From the NCBI RefSeq assembly GCF_042477335.2, contig NC_091245.1:88016501-88080500 (forward strand): a stretch of 64,000 nt of DNA, read 5' to 3'. Shown here one piece after another: positions 1-12,198 of this stretch. Under the pieces are notes generated by a model. It made no database searches. It was not told where the DNA came from and saw only the letters and a program-made list of their open reading frames with translations. Each line of letters starts with the position of its first letter. Position 1 is the first letter of the stretch. The position numbers and the translations under genes were made by a program. The stretch comes from Ovis canadensis. Lineage: Eukaryota; Chordata; Mammalia; Artiodactyla; Bovidae.

Positions 1-1925
1 TTTCCTGATGCTGGATTGAGACTGGAAGCTGAGACTGAAGGGCATGCTAGCTAGGGCTCTCCTCTCCGGGTCTGGTGTCTGAGCCCCTGCCAGGATCAAG
101 ATCTAGGGCTTCTCTGGGTGGGACCCACAGGAGTGGAGAGGAGCCTTAGCAGAGGGAGACCAAGCCTAGCTCCTCTCAAGATTCCAAGTGGGGCCACTTC
201 CCTTCTCCTTTTCTCAAAGGGTGAACTAGAGCCCCCAACCTGGCCTTGACTAGGCTGAGGAGTGAGGCTGGGGGCAGGGGCGTCTGGAGACCTGGGGGCT
301 GTGTCTTGGGGTGAGACGCCTAGGGTGTGGAGGAGGAGGAGGGGAGGATGGGAGGACGGCTAATGGGAAGCAGGTGGAAGGGCTGCCCGAGTCCCAGCCA
401 GGGGACAGGCCGGCTGGGATGGCCCAGTCAGTGGGAGAACCCGTCAACTCACAGATAATCCCAGGAACAGGCTCTGGGATGCCCATTCATATTCATTATG
501 TGTGAAGTGGGCGGTTGTAAAGTTAGCTTTCTCTTCATTTGGCTGTCACTAGACAGAAAAATATGAGCTGTGGGCAGATGCCCCTGGATGGGGGCCAGCA
601 GCTGGTCTCCGGCCTCCCTGTGCCCTCCCCCACCAGGGCCTCCCTCCTGCACAGGGCCCGCCGCGGCCCTGCCCGCCTCTCCAGCCCTTGCTGCCTTGAT
701 CTCTGACTCGACTTTGTGTTCTCTTTCTGTCTCTTTCCCACTTGTTTCCTTTGCTCTCACAGACTCCTTCCTCTTCCCTCTTTCTGAGCTGTGAGAGAGG
801 GGTCTTGGTTTTTCTTGACCACCGCTCTGTGTCTGGCAGCCAGCACAAGACGTGGCTCAAGTGGGCACTTAGTATCTGCAGAACTAATTTTTCTCTCTGC
901 ATCTCTAACTTCTGTGAGACAGTCCAAAATCTTGCTGGCTGCTGCTTAGGTGAAGACGCTTATAGGGCAGTGCTCTTAGCCCTGGAAGTAGAAGGGTGGG
1001 TCTGCTCCCCAGTTCATCTTTGACCCGCTGGGTGAAGGTGGTGCTGCTCATCAGTGGTAGCTGGGACAGCTTCTTCCTACTGCCCAGGCTCTTCCCTTCC
1101 TGATGGACATGGGCTCAGGACACCTGGGCCTCAGAAGCCAGGCCCTCAAGTGAAGGGACGAGAAGGAAGACACTGGTGTCCTCGGGGGCGGGGGGTGATT
1201 AAGCCTTGTCACTGACTAGGCAGATCCATCCGTCTGACGGATCTGCGCCCTCCTCGGGAAGAAGCATGGCGCTGGCCACTGGAGTCTTTGTATGCTTGGG
1301 TTTCTCTGCGCCTGGAGGAGGCCCTGGATGGGGGGAGCTGGGCTGCTAGCTGAGGCCAAGCTGCTCTGAGCAATGTGGTTGTGTTTACTGGGAGGATGGG
1401 AGGGCTGGGCCTGCTTTTTTCCTGCCTTCCAGGAAGATAAGGCAGAAAGCGGGGATGAAGGATAGAATGGGTAATACTCTGAAACCACAAGAAAGGGTCC
1501 TGGCTTTCGTCTCTCCCTACAGCTCAGACATGTTCCTGGGGCGTCTGGGAGCAGGGGATGGCCCCACCCCTACTACTCTGGGGTCCCTGCCCAGGGAAGC
1601 TCAGAACCCTCAGTGGGCTCCCCAGACTTCCATCTCCCCTCCAGTGTCCATTCACCCACAAGCTATTTCAGCTCTCTCACTCCCCTTCCCACCCCTGGTT
1701 TTCCCTTCCAGATGAGCCCAGCAACCCTAGAGCCAGGCTTTTCCCCTTGCTTTCCTGTACCAGCTGAAGCCACAGGGACCCTGGGCAGGTGACATGACAT
1801 GCGTGGGCCTTGAGGGCTGGCTGCAGGTTCATCTTCCCCCTAGCCTCTAGGATCCCTGCCTGGACCCCAGGCACAGACCAGCCCTAGAGCAACAAAGTGC
1901 CAAACCCTGAGGATACACAATCACC
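1..1925. other. Intergenic DNA downstream of ALX3
   Basis: No exon, conserved protein or clear interspersed repeat was recognised here. The short open frames on both strands are low-complexity, overlap one another and look like chance frames in GC-rich DNA. By human synteny the next gene to the left would be STRIP1, but nothing of it is visible. Confidence 0.5.
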
Positions 1926-1929
1926 TGGT

Positions 1930-2779
1930 ATAAAAAATACTGCCACCTTTATTATTATGCTGGGCAGCACATTTTTTACAAAAGTATTTTTACCAAAGTG
2001 GGGTTTAGAATCTCAAGGGCTGAGTCTGGGGAAATCTGTTTTATTCTTACCAACATCCAATGAGTAAACCAAGGGAGCCTGATTTCCAAGGCATTTCTGT
2101 GGCCTGATCTCATGGAAGAGAATTCACATACTGGTGTTTCTGGTGGAATTTCTGCCCCTTGGAAGGGGAAAAGGTCTCCATAGCATGTTGCAGGAGGGGC
2201 CACAGGACACGAGGAGAGGTGGCGGAGCAGGGAGAAGGGGCGCCTTCTACACTGACCTCCAGTTTCCAGGCCTTTGTCAGCACCAGACCCTGGGTGCACA
2301 CCCCCCTGTGGTGGTAGGCCATCTGCGTGGTTGTACAAGACTGATCTCCTCTAAGTGGCAAGGAACGCCTAGTTCAACCTGTTTCATCCTCCCATTTTCC
2401 TGCATTCCCTGAATGAGGTGCCAGTTGTTTCAGCTGGAGGGTTGACAGTTTGAAGGAAGGCTGAAGGAAGTAGGGCAGTATCTTTTTCCCTCCTGCCCAG
2501 AGTTTGGGGGAGGGGACCCAGTGTGTGGCAGGAAGAGTCCTACCTGCTTTGAAGCCCCCTTTCTCCTGGGCAGCCTCGCCTTATTCTAACAGGAAAGATT
2601 CTGTAGCTCGTTCCCTGCGGAAGCCTGAGGGTCCCAGCTGCTCTGCCGGGGCCTCCAGGAACCTTCTGGGCTTGGAGGCAGAGGTGCGTCCTCTCTGGCA
2701 TCCAGGCCGGGGTGGGGTAGGAGCAGCTGGGAGCAGAAACGGGGTTGGGCAGCTCAAGTCTGCATGTCCACGAGACAGA
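1930..2779 (-). other. ALX3: ALX3 3' untranslated region (inferred)
   Basis: This is the stretch between the ALX3 stop codon and the candidate AATAAA on the minus strand. There is no open frame of interest and no recognisable repeat inside it. The left boundary is inferred from the poly(A) signal only. Confidence 0.5.
1948..1953 (-). terminator. ALX3: Probable ALX3 polyadenylation signal
   Basis: The plus strand reads tttatt, so the minus strand reads AATAAA about 830 nt after the ALX3 stop codon. It is followed on the minus strand by a GT-rich stretch (ggtgattgtgtat), as expected for a downstream element. Cleavage would fall near 1925-1935. Nearer alternatives were not obvious. No transcript evidence is available here. 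Confidence 0.55.
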
Positions 2780-3088
2780 TCATGTGGTCCAGTTCAGCAG
2801 GCTGGGCGGCTCCTTGGGCTTCACCCTGAGTGAGATGAGGCTCGGAGACTTATAGTCACCATCCGGAGAAGGCTCAAAGCTGTGGCCCCCTAGGGCGGGG
2901 GAGAAGCCATGGATGGAGTAGATGCCAGGGTGGGCTCCAGGAGAGGCTGGCACCCCCATGAAGCCAGCCACGTTCCCATGAGGGTGGGAGTATGGAGACA
3001 TGCATGCGGAGGGGACGCCCTCTGGACTCACGAGGCAAGGACCCCCAGGGCTCCCAGACCCTGAACTGGGCCACAGGGAGTTCTGCAG
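2780..3088 (-). CDS. ALX3: ALX3 coding exon 4 (residues 242-343 and stop)
   Basis: The acceptor ttttcag precedes CTG CAG AAC TCC. The exon encodes the serine/proline/glycine-rich transactivation tail and the OAR motif, ending LLNWTT and TGA (tca on the plus strand at 2780-2782). The start is set by the acceptor. Translation upstream of it (LLLLSFQ) is intron read-through. Confidence 0.95.
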   Translation of the reverse strand: MQNSLWPSSGSGSPGGPCLVSPEGVPSACMSPYSHPHGNVAGFMGVPASPGAHPGIYSIHGFSPALGGHSFEPSPDGDYKSPSLISLRVKPKEPPSLLNWTT

Positions 3089-6000
3089 CTGAAAAGAGAG
3101 AAGAAGTAAGCCCATGAATCAGAAGGCCCAGGGGCCTCCCTAACCTAGAGACTCTTCTCTTGCCCTTAGGGCTCCAGAAGAAGCTTTAGAGAGAGCTTCC
3201 TCTTGGCCCAGGTCTAGAACCTACCCCCCAACACTCACAGTGACATCTCAGAAGGCCCCTGCCGTTACTTCTCAAACAGATTTCCAACTGCTCTACAAAC
3301 ATCCTTCATGAGACTGGTCAAAGCCCATCTCGCAGAGGAAGAAGTGATTCACCCACAGTCACATGGAGCCCTAAGGCTGCTCCTGGTCTCCCTGGGGCCT
3401 CAGCTTACCCTCTGGCTGGCTTTCCCACAGAACTGCCAGGCCCTGAGTCTGGGTGGGGAGAGGTCTCACCTGGGGATGGCTGTCGGTTCGGGGCAGCATG
3501 GAGATGTCATAGGCAGACGTGAAGGGGTTCCGCCCCTCCTGGATCTTCCCATAACGCTCACGCTTCCGCCACTTGGCTCTGCGGTTCTGAAACCAGACCT
3601 GGGGACAGGTTGGGAGAGGTTGAGAAGGTGACAAAGCAGCCACGAGGCGTGGAGCCCGCTGGGGAGAGAGCTGATGGCTGTATCCTCCTGTGGGTGGTGG
3701 GGAGCTGGCTCCAGGCTGGTGACTCTGAATTGCAGGAACTTACAAGTTCACATCATTCTCAGGGCCTGGGATGGGGCCTAAAAGAAGCCCAAACCCAGAG
3801 AGGTTTACTGGCCCTGTGGGCCCTCCCCTGCTCCCCAGGCTGAGTTAGACTGGTTCTCCAGTCTGGCTGTGTCTGGTAAGGGTAGTATTGGGGTCTGTGG
3901 CCTCAGAGCCCCAGGGCAAGTACGCGTGTTGGGCTTCCAGTCTTCTCTCTTTCCCAATGTCTGCACCTGAGAAATGCAGTAAGGTAACCTGAAGACCACA
4001 GCCTAAAGCCCAGCTCCTTAACATGGTCCCTTGGCACTGACCCCTGCCCCTCCCTACAGCCTCGTCTCCTGTCGGGCAACAACACTCAGTTCTTCTAGTG
4101 GCCTCTCACCCCAGCTGCATCTGAAACACTGCTATCTGGCTCCTCCTGCCTTTGCCTAGGTTTTTCCAGCTTGCACTACCCACCCCCCCAACACATAGCT
4201 TTGAGCTGGGCACCCTCTCCTGGGCTTCCTGAAAAGCCCAGCATAGCTCTCGTGATACTCATCGCGCCCTACTGCCGCCATCGGTTTTGGAAGCTCTTCC
4301 CCACTCGTTACCGCGCTGGCAGGTGAGGGCGGCTCACCTGTGTGCCGCCCACGTAGCTGGCTGGATTCGTCACCTGGCCGTGCTCAGTGTGTGCCGGTGT
4401 GCATGCCAAGCTCTAGGCTAGATACCAGCACTTTCGAAACCAAACCAAGCACATTCTCCTGCTTTCCAGGGATTCCACTGGGAGCCACAACAAAAGGAGT
4501 TGCATGTGTAAGTAACCCTGCCTGAGTCCCTCACTCCCCACACCCCCTCTCACTCAGGGAGGGAAGGCCCGAGAGAGCTAAGAAGTTGGGCGTACTCCCG
4601 GCCCTTAACCCCGGTTGCAGATCCCAGAGCAGGCCTGGGTCAAGGCTAGGGAGGGCCCACTACCGGTTCCTCCTTGCTCCTTAATTTGCTCTCCCTCCCC
4701 TGCAGTCCATGGGGGTGCAAAGAGTTGGACATGACTGAGCAACTGAGCAACAACAACCTCTGCAGACAGATGGAGGAGCCTGGATTTGCTGATCACTTTA
4801 CTTATAATTCTTCCCTGTCACCACCCGCTCTCCCCTCTGAGCTCTGAACCTGCCCCCTGCACTGTCCCGTGGGTGGTCCCCTTACTCCTCCCAACGAGGC
4901 GGGGTCTATGGGTGGTGTCATGCTCCTCTCAAGCATCACTGCACTTGGGCCTCAATCATCATGGAAGCTTCTGGACTAGGTCTGGGGGCCTGTGGCCATC
5001 CCTCCACCCCTTTAGGGTTGAAAAGGCCTAGAAGGGCAGTGGGGAAAGTGTGTACTGCCTCCCCAAAGCACTTCCATGGGGGCAGCTATTCAGAGCATCC
5101 CCCGCCACGATCCCCACTGAGGCTTGCTGGGCTGTCTGGAGATGTGACATTTGGACTTCCACAGCTTATGTGATCTGGGGTTATCTCGAAAGCTGGGCCT
5201 CTTACCCTGATGGTCCCATGCCCTGAGGAGCCCTGGGGAACAGTTCTGAAAGTCTGTTTTGGGGGCTACCTGGTAGGAACATGGAAGCAGGAAGACCCAG
5301 CAGAATAGAGTCCTATGTTGAATTCAACTGAAGGGCATTCTCTGCTAGGCTGCAGTTGGCCTCTTTATAGGCTGACTGCTGGTTCCCATATTCCCTGCCT
5401 CAGGCCCTCCTCCCCTCCCTCTGGAGGGGCCCCCACCCAGGCTGTGATAAGCATGAGCTCTGCCCTGGGTCCACTGGGACAGGGAATCTCCTTTGCTTAA
5501 AGGTCACCTCCTCGCCTTTCCCAGGAAGCCCAAATCCAACCCTTCTCCTGGGGCCTCCAGCTTGGCATCAGGGAGACTGCTGCGTATCAAGCAGGTTCAG
5601 AGCAAGGCAGCAATGACCGTCTTCCTCTTGGGCCAGACTCGTGTTGAAGCCCCCTTTTCTGTCCCCACCTCCTGCTCACCACCTTCATGCTCTTTCTCAC
5701 TCCCAGCACGCCTTGGACATGGATTCCCTTCCCTTCTCTCTTTCCCAGCATCCCTCTGTCCTCCCGCCCCATCCACACAGGCTGGGCTCCACCCAAGTGA
5801 AGCTGGCGACAGCTCCATCCAGCCCCAGGGCCTGATCTCTGTTGGGAAGAGTTTGTTGCTGTGGGCAGGGGCTTCCCGCCAGGCTCTCCCAGCCATGGTC
5901 TGGGAATTGGCAAGACAGGTCACTGGCTCAGGCTGGCTTTAAGCACCACTGATCCTGAGACCCCGGGCAGGGACCCTCCCCATTCTGGGCAGCTACCCTG

Positions 6001-9000
6001 GGAGTGGCACTGAGACATGTTTAGCATTTCACATCTTCTAAAATGCTGTCACACCTGTGATCCTCTAAGATACTCCTCCTCATGTGGCAGTACTATCATT
6101 CTCTTTTCCTAAATTGGGAAACCAAGACTGTGACATGCCCCAAGTCACCTGGTCAGCTAGTAAGTGGCAAAGTTAGGACACACATAGGTCTTTTGACTCC
6201 AGGAGGCTGTCACCCTCATCCCATACAGGAGCCTCAACTTGGGCTGCGAGCCTGTGGCTGCAGATGAGCTGGGCATGGAGGGGAGCCCAAGAGGGCTGAC
6301 CAGGGGCAGGCGTGGGGAAGGGCAATGCTGTGGTGCCAGCGTCCACCTTTCCTGGCCCCCGTGTGGCCTGGCTCACGGTCTAGGTGGTCAAGGCAGCCAG
6401 GGAGCCCTGTGGCCGAGGTGCCCTCACCTGTACTCGGGCCTCGGTCAGATCCGTGCGCAGAGCCAGCTGTTCCCGGGCATATACATCAGGGTAGTGGGTT
6501 TTCTGGAAGACTTTCTCCAGTTCCTCCAGCTGGAACGTGCTGAAGGTCGTACGGTTCCGGCGCTTCTTGCTCTTGTTCTTGGCCACCTCCATGGAGTCGG
6601 GGAGTCCCGGGGACAGAGGGACACGCAGGCTGGCCAGGCAGGGGCCTGGGGAGCCTGGCAAGTTAGAGGTCCCGTCTCGGGGGCCCCCTCGGCAGTCCAA
6701 GGGCAGCTGGGGGAAGCTGGCAGCTTTGGAGGCCTTCTCCTCAGCTGCAATGGAAAACACAAAAAGGAGGATGGAAACCGAACCAGGGGGTTTTGTGGGT
6801 GGAATGGAGGGAGGGGGAAGAACGTTGACGCTTCAGTCCCCGCCTCCCCCTTCCTTCTTCCTCCGTCCTCCCAGCAGCCACCCTTCAAGGGAGCCTGGCA
6901 TTCGGAGGCCTGCCTGCTGAGCCTACAGCTGGGGAGGGGGCCCTGGGGAACCATGTGCTCTGTGGTCTGGGCGGATCTGCTGGGGCCGGAGGGGGTTCAT
7001 TTCGGGGAAGCGCTCTGTGGTGGCGCATCCCACAGGGTGTGGAGGTGCCAGGATTGATGCCACAGCAGGGCCAAGCCCAGGGGTGGGAGGAGAGGGTAGG
7101 GATGCCCCTGCCCCTGCCTCCTTAGCCCTGACTGCAGGCCTTGGTTCCTGTACCCTCATGCCCAGGCCTCTGCTCCAGGACCAGACAAGGATGCCTTATT
7201 CTCTGAACCCCTAGTCTCGCGACAGTGTCAAATCCTCCTGTCCTGGGGTAGAAAGGGCAAAGAAGCTTCAAGAGGGATTGTCAGATTCTTCATAAGATAC
7301 TGATGTTTGGGCAAGCACTGAAGCTCCAGCCTTAGGGAGCAGGAGACAGGTGACAGGCTACTCTCGGAGAGGGAGAGGTGGGGAACAGCGGGGAACAGCA
7401 TAGCCTCAGAGCCCATCATTCTTGTTGTCGTCTATCCCCACTCCCTGGGAGTCTCTGACTCCCCCATTGCCCATGATTAACCAGCAGCCCCACTCTGACG
7501 TGCTCATCCTCATTTGGGAAGCTTGGTGGAGCTCCACCAGGACGGAGTATGGTGGAAAAATAGGTCACCCTGATCACCCCGCCCTCTCCCTCTGGCAAGG
7601 ACCCCCAGCAGCGTCGCCATGAAATCTCTTCTCAACAGTCCTCTGGGATGTCAGCAGCGACGCCACACAGACGCCCAACTGATTCACACAGCCCCTTCCC
7701 TGGCCCCAGGCCCATCTCCAGTGGGGACTTGGCCCCCAGGAAGCCCAGGAAGCTGGCACCAAGAGGCAGTTTCTTTCCCAGGACTTGGTGTTGGCTCACT
7801 AAAGTGGGGAGGGGCAGGAGAGAAAAGACTGAGCGATAGGATCAAAGAGATGGGTTCTGGAGCTCTGGATCTGATGCGTCCCTGTCTCCTTGTGGAGGAC
7901 AAGTTGGGTGAGGTTCACCCCCTCCCTGCTCCCCATAGCTGGAAGGTGGTGAGTGACCTCCCAGGACTCCCCGGGCTGTGAAAAAAGCTATGCTTCACGA
8001 ATGTGTCCTGGAGGCCGGGGAGAGTCAGGTAGGGCCTGCCCTTGGGCTAGGCCTAGTGACAACCCAGACACTTCGTTCACGATTCAGGTGGAGCACAGGT
8101 GGGGAAACTGCTTCAGTCCTGGGCGATACATTTGGTTCTAGTGGTAGTTCCACCAGGTAGGACCTAAGGAAGGACGACTCAATGGTAGTTTGAACCAGAT
8201 AATTTTAAGTGGTCAGGAAGACCAAGGGGACTGGGAGGGGCACCATACACACTGCAGGGTGGAGAGGGAGGGGTCTTGGTAGCTCAGATTCAGAGGGAGG
8301 CATGGCTGGACTCCAGGCAGAAAAGGGTGAGGGTGGCTCAGGGATGGGGGTCAGAGGAGCTCTGATGTCCCTGCAGAGGGCTCCCCAAAGCTCCAGGGCT
8401 TGCTCAGCTCTCACCTGGCCCTCAGTGTCTGTCTCGATAGGATATGCCCAGATTGGAAGGATCAGTCCTGGGGCTCCAGGACTTGCCTTCTTGACCTTAA
8501 GCCACCCACCTACCAGGGATGAAAATGTAGCAAGCCTTCTCAGAATAGCTACCCCCCAAAAGAGCCAAGCTGGCTGGCCTCTGCTGGCCTCCCGGGACTG
8601 CCCATTCTGCAGCCCTCCCAGACGACCACAGAACTTCTCCCCTCCTCAGTGCCACTGCCCTGAAACCTCCATCTGCCCGGAGGACTCCAGCGTGAGGCCA
8701 GAGAATTCCCTCTGGGGACAGGGGCTTGCGTCACAGAACACCAAGCAGCCTCCTGAGAAGCAAGGCCCGGAAGAGAAAAGAGGTGGAGATGGGCTAAATG
8801 GAGGGCAATGGTCAAGGAAAGGCAGAGCGGGAACAGAAGCCGGTAGTCTGAGCTTGTCATGGGAACGATGCACTGTAAGCCCGGAGTACATTCAAAGTGT
8901 GCACGGGCTCTGTACAGGAGTCACTTGTACCTACTGGGGCCACCGGGAGATTAAGGGGGTAGTGCCCCTGTTGGAGACTGGAAGCCTGGAGCCCAGCACT

Positions 9001-12000
9001 GAGGTGCCGGGTGGCCTGCACAGCCAGTCTGTCGGCCTGAACGACAAGAGTCAGGAAGAGCATCAGCAGAGCTCAGTCCCTCACTTCCTTCTCTCCAGTG
9101 CACTCTCCCACCCCCGGTCCTGCTAGCGACTGACTGGAAGCCATGGCTGCTTGGAAGCCGCACAACTCGGGCTGCCTATAGGGAGCCGCGCTGTCCTCCA
9201 TGGATGGCGTCCACGATGCCGCAGGACCAGCTAGCCGGCTTTCAGGCTTTCAGCTTTCGCAGGAAAGCTTACTCCCCGCGTGCTCCTGCGCAAGAGACCC
9301 GCAGAGGTCTCTGAAGCCTGAGGTTCCCCAGCTCGGCTGAAGATCCGAAGCCGGTGTAGACCTACACGCGGTTTGGAAACACCCAGTGGGGACTTGAGGC
9401 TCTCCTGAGAGGTTTCCAATCTTGCTCTAGTCTTAGCGGGGCTGACGACTGGGTACTCTTCTTAAGTCTGAGGCCGGCCCAGGAAGCGCGGCCAGCCGGG
9501 TTAGCCGGCTCAGGGCTTCCGCGGCGGCGAGCGCGTTTTGAGATCAAGAAGCCAAACTAGAGGACAGACTGGAAAGGCCCCGGCAAAACAGTGGGGGACG
9601 GCCAGGCACCTCTCTGGCCCGCTGAGCAGCCACGCGCTGAGGGCGCGAAGGCTGCTGGCACTGCCCCGACACTACCGCGGTCCAGACCCGGGCTGCGCGC
9701 TTTCCGCAAACGGCGGCCACGGGCTGGAGTGGAGCGCGGTGCGCCGGCTTTCGAGCGCTCAATTAAGGGCCTCGCCGGGATCGCGCAAAAGAGGGGGCAC
9801 AGCTGCTCGCTCATGGTCTAAACTAGAAACGCTCTGAGCTTGTTATTTTAAAAGCCGAGAAATTAGGTGGGTTCTCCCTTTTGACCAACATTTCCCACCA
9901 ACCAGACTGCACGGCCCGGATTCCCCGGGCCGTCTCTCCCTAGCAGCCCGTCTCTACATCAGGGAGGCAAGCCACCCGCCCACCAGCCGAGTTCCAGCTA
10001 GGGCACCGGGGAGGCCACTGGCGGGCCGGGGGATCTACCCAGTTTCGGCTCGCATTCGCCGCGCCTCCTTTTCGTTCGGTCTGTCCTCTGCCCAACTCGC
10101 ACCGTTAATTTCCCTCTCCTGCTTGTTCCCATTTTGCTGTTTCCTGCACTTTTAGGATGCCTCTTTTACTTCATATTGTCTGCTGCTTCTCTTTTCGTCC
10201 ATTCCCTTCCTCTCCATTTACCCTCTTCCTTCGATCCTCCTCCGCTTTTTTTTCGTTCTTTCTTCATTTCTTTCCGTTCTGCCCAGTTCGCTGACCGCCT
10301 TTTACCTTTCTTTCTTTCCTCTCTCCACTGTTGTTTTGTCGAATTTCCTTTTCCGTCTTTTTGGTTGTTTACACTTTTTGGGTTTTTTCCCCCACGCATT
10401 TCGTTGTTGACACCGTCGCGGTCACTAGATTCCTCCTCGCCGCTCTTTCTGCTCCAGCGCTCTCAGCAGTTTGCTCGGCGCCGGGGTCTGTCGCGATCCC
10501 GGCTGTCCGTCTGTGATTCATCGTGCCCAGCAGGGACGCTGAGCCGCAGGGTGCGTCCTGCCGAACGCGGCGCGTCAACCCAGGCCAGGTACCTGTGTCC
10601 CGGGCGGTGCTCACGGCGCTGCGCGGCCGCCGCCGTCTGGCTGGGATCAGAGGAGCCAGGCCAACTGCTTCTCATTAAGTCCCAACTGTGGTTTTTATCA
10701 GGAGAGCCTCTTTCAAAGGGCACAGACACGAAGCTCCGCGGACTCGCTCATTTCCTCCACTGACCCCCACACACCTCCCTGCCCTCCCTTACACGTTCTC
10801 ACCGCCCCGACTGGGCGAAGGCCGGAGCTGCCTGGCCACTCCGCAGAGGCCCGCGAGGCGCCAGCGGGGCAGAGGCGAGTTGGGAGGCGATCTCGAAGGA
10901 TTCAGCTCCGGGCCTAAGCTTCGGGATGTGGCAGCAAATATGAGGCGGGCGCGGGCACCGACACTTCCACAGGTCAGCTGGTGCAGCGACAGCCGCGGGG
11001 TTGGGTTCAGGCCCGCTTAGGCGCGCTCTTTGGAGACCGCACGGTCCAACTGGCGTTAGCGCCCAGGGCATCAGCCCAGGAACAGCCCAAGGCACCCAGA
11101 GCTTAGGCCCACTCCCGACGGCCCCGCCGTGATCATCCAGCGTGAGGAAGCCAAGACTGCTAGAAGGGCGGCCATCGCCGTGCATACGACGGAGAGGCCA
11201 GGTTAGTCTGGGAAATAAGAACACAGTTATTCTGATCTGAGAATGGCCCGGGACTGCCTCAACAACCGCGGCCACTGTACCGAGCGCCTTAAGGCGCAGA
11301 CAGCAGCGCCTCTCCCGGGGGAGGCCAGGCCGCAACCTCCCTCGGCTGAGTCCGGCGTGGCCACTGTAGATCGGGGCCACTCTCAGAGCCGCCAGACACA
11401 AAAGCCGCGCTTCTCTCCCCGCACCGGGGCCAAGAGTTAAGCCTGGCTCCCGGGCCTCGGCGTCAGTTCCCGCCCAACTCCGGCAAGGCACGATCTCTGC
11501 TTCCCGGTTCCGGCCGTCTTCCGGCCCAACGGGGCCCGGGGCCGTCGCCACTCCAGCCTCCCTGGACCTCCCGCCTCCCTTTCCCGCCGCCAGAGGCACG
11601 CGTGGCTCTGCCTCCCTGCACAGCGCTACCTTTCGCCCAGTGCGGACCACCTCCGGTCCGGCTTCAGAGAGAGCCGTGCCGAGGGGCGAGAGAGGCAGAA
11701 ACTTCTGAAATAGGCGACCGGGAGAGGGAAGCGGGGAGGCCCCGGCGGGCCCGGGGTGTGAAAAGGGAGAGCGCCCCCGCGCCGCGCGTTACCTTCCTCG
11801 GGGCTCTCGTAGAAGTGGCCGCCGTTGAGCGCCGGGCCGGGCCCGAGGTCCTGCAGGTACTTGGCGGGCGGCTTGGCCGGCTCTGGGAGGTAGGGCTCCA
11901 GGGGCCCGCAGGCCGGAAAGCGGGTCAGCCGCGGGCCGCGGGGTGGCGCGGGGTGCAGGTGAGGCGCGGCGGCGGGGGTTCCCTGGGGGCCCGGAGGCTC

Positions 12001-12069
12001 GTCCCCGGCGGCTGCGTAGGGGCCAGGCCCGGGCCCCACGCCGAAAGGCGCGCAGCGCTCCGGGTCCAT
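2780..12069 (-). CDS. ALX3: ALX homeobox 3 (ALX3), four coding exons, complete
   Basis: ALX3 is a nuclear paired-class (Q50) homeodomain transcription factor acting in craniofacial and limb mesenchyme; loss of it in humans causes frontorhiny. The coding sequence is complement(join(2780-3088, 3470-3598, 6428-6744, 11793-12069)), 1032 nt or 343 residues plus stop, the same length as I recall for the human protein. Residues 1-150 are proline- and alanine-rich. The homeodomain is at about 153-212, with the helix-3 sequence [16 protein letters not shown] starting at residue 199, Gln50 at residue 202 and Asn51 at 203. The C-terminus carries an OAR motif ([14 protein letters not shown]) at about 322-335 and ends LLNWTT. 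All splice sites are GT-AG with matching phases (1, 0, 0). The start is the ATG beginning [12 protein letters not shown]1 and ALX4 are paralogues, but the N-terminus and the C-terminal end fit ALX3. No frameshift or premature stop was seen. Confidence 0.97.
3470..3598 (-). CDS. ALX3: ALX3 coding exon 3 (residues 199-241)
   Basis: This 129-nt, phase-0 exon begins GTC TGG TTT CAG after the acceptor ccccag and ends CAT CCC CAG before gtgagacc. It encodes recognition helix 3 of the homeodomain ([20 protein letters not shown]) and the short linker [13 protein letters not shown]. Helix 3 carries the base-contacting Gln50 and Asn51. Confidence 0.96.
4692..4757 (+). repeat. Bov-tA SINE, 3' fragment
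   Basis: The end of a ruminant tRNA-derived SINE is recognisable from cagtccatgg, gcaaagagttgga and catgactgagcaactgag. The 5' two-thirds is missing. It lies in ALX3 intron 2. Confidence 0.8.
6005..6190 (-). repeat. MIR SINE remnant in ALX3 intron 2
   Basis: The reverse complement carries the MIR core: lattice positions such as aaattgggaaaccaagact and catgccccaagtcacctg match the CAGTTTCC / GACCTTGGG core pattern. It is old and diverged. Confidence 0.65.
6428..6744 (-). CDS. ALX3: ALX3 coding exon 2 (residues 93-198)
   Basis: The acceptor reads ttccattgcag before CTGAGGAGAAG, and the donor is GTACAG followed by gtgagg. The exon encodes the rest of the N-terminal region and homeodomain residues 1-46 ([20 protein letters not shown] onwards to TEARVQ). 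The intron after Gln46 of the homeodomain is the classic position for paired-class genes. Confidence 0.96.
6745..11792 (-). other. ALX3: ALX3 intron 1
   Basis: This is a 5.0-kb first intron. From about 9.15 kb to exon 1 it is CpG-rich, with a pyrimidine-biased block at 10.13-10.40 kb. I recognise no interspersed repeat in it, which is notable for a ruminant intron of this size and fits a constrained regulatory intron. A long antisense open frame at 8.2-9.1 kb is judged to be chance. Confidence 0.85.
10134..10400. repeat. Pyrimidine-rich block in ALX3 intron 1
   Basis: About 270 bases strongly biased to C and T on the plus strand (runs such as ctttctttcctctctcc), hence purine-rich on the ALX3 sense strand. 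It interrupts the CpG-rich domain. Confidence 0.6.
11793..12069 (-). CDS. ALX3: ALX3 coding exon 1 (residues 1-92 plus one base)
   Basis: The exon opens at the ATG whose complement is cat at 12067-12069 and ends in GAG GAA G followed by the donor gtaacg. It encodes a proline-rich N-terminal region, including [20 protein letters not shown], with no homeodomain sequence. It sits inside the CpG-rich domain. The final G pairs with CT at the start of exon 2 to make an alanine codon. Confidence 0.95.
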
Positions 12070-12198
12070 GCCGGCTCGGGGCGCACAGGCCGCCGGGGGC
12101 TCCGGGGCTCGCGCTGCCCGCGCGGCCTGTGAGCGCCCGCCAAGGGGGAGGGACCTGGGCGCGGGGGCGCGGAGCCCCCGGGAGCGGCGCGCGCCGCA

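Larger units (their letters stand above)
3599..6427 (-). other. ALX3: ALX3 intron 2
   Basis: This 2.8-kb intron splits the homeodomain between positions 46 and 47. It contains a short Bov-tA fragment near 4.7 kb and an old MIR near 6.1 kb. Otherwise it is unique GC-rich sequence without a supported gene. Confidence 0.85.

Noticed and set aside
6239-7057. 272-codon plus-strand frame over ALX3 exon 2
   Set aside because: It is the antisense shadow of a real exon plus flanking intron.
8209-9126. 305-codon plus-strand open frame in ALX3 intron 1
   Set aside because: It starts at GTG rather than ATG, has no recognisable domain, no Kozak context and low-complexity composition. GC-rich DNA gives such frames by chance.
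10799-11650. 283-codon minus-strand frame next to ALX3 exon 1
   Set aside because: It lies in the CpG island inside intron 1, is arginine/glycine/proline-rich, as expected from any GC-rich frame, and has no splice-linked partner.
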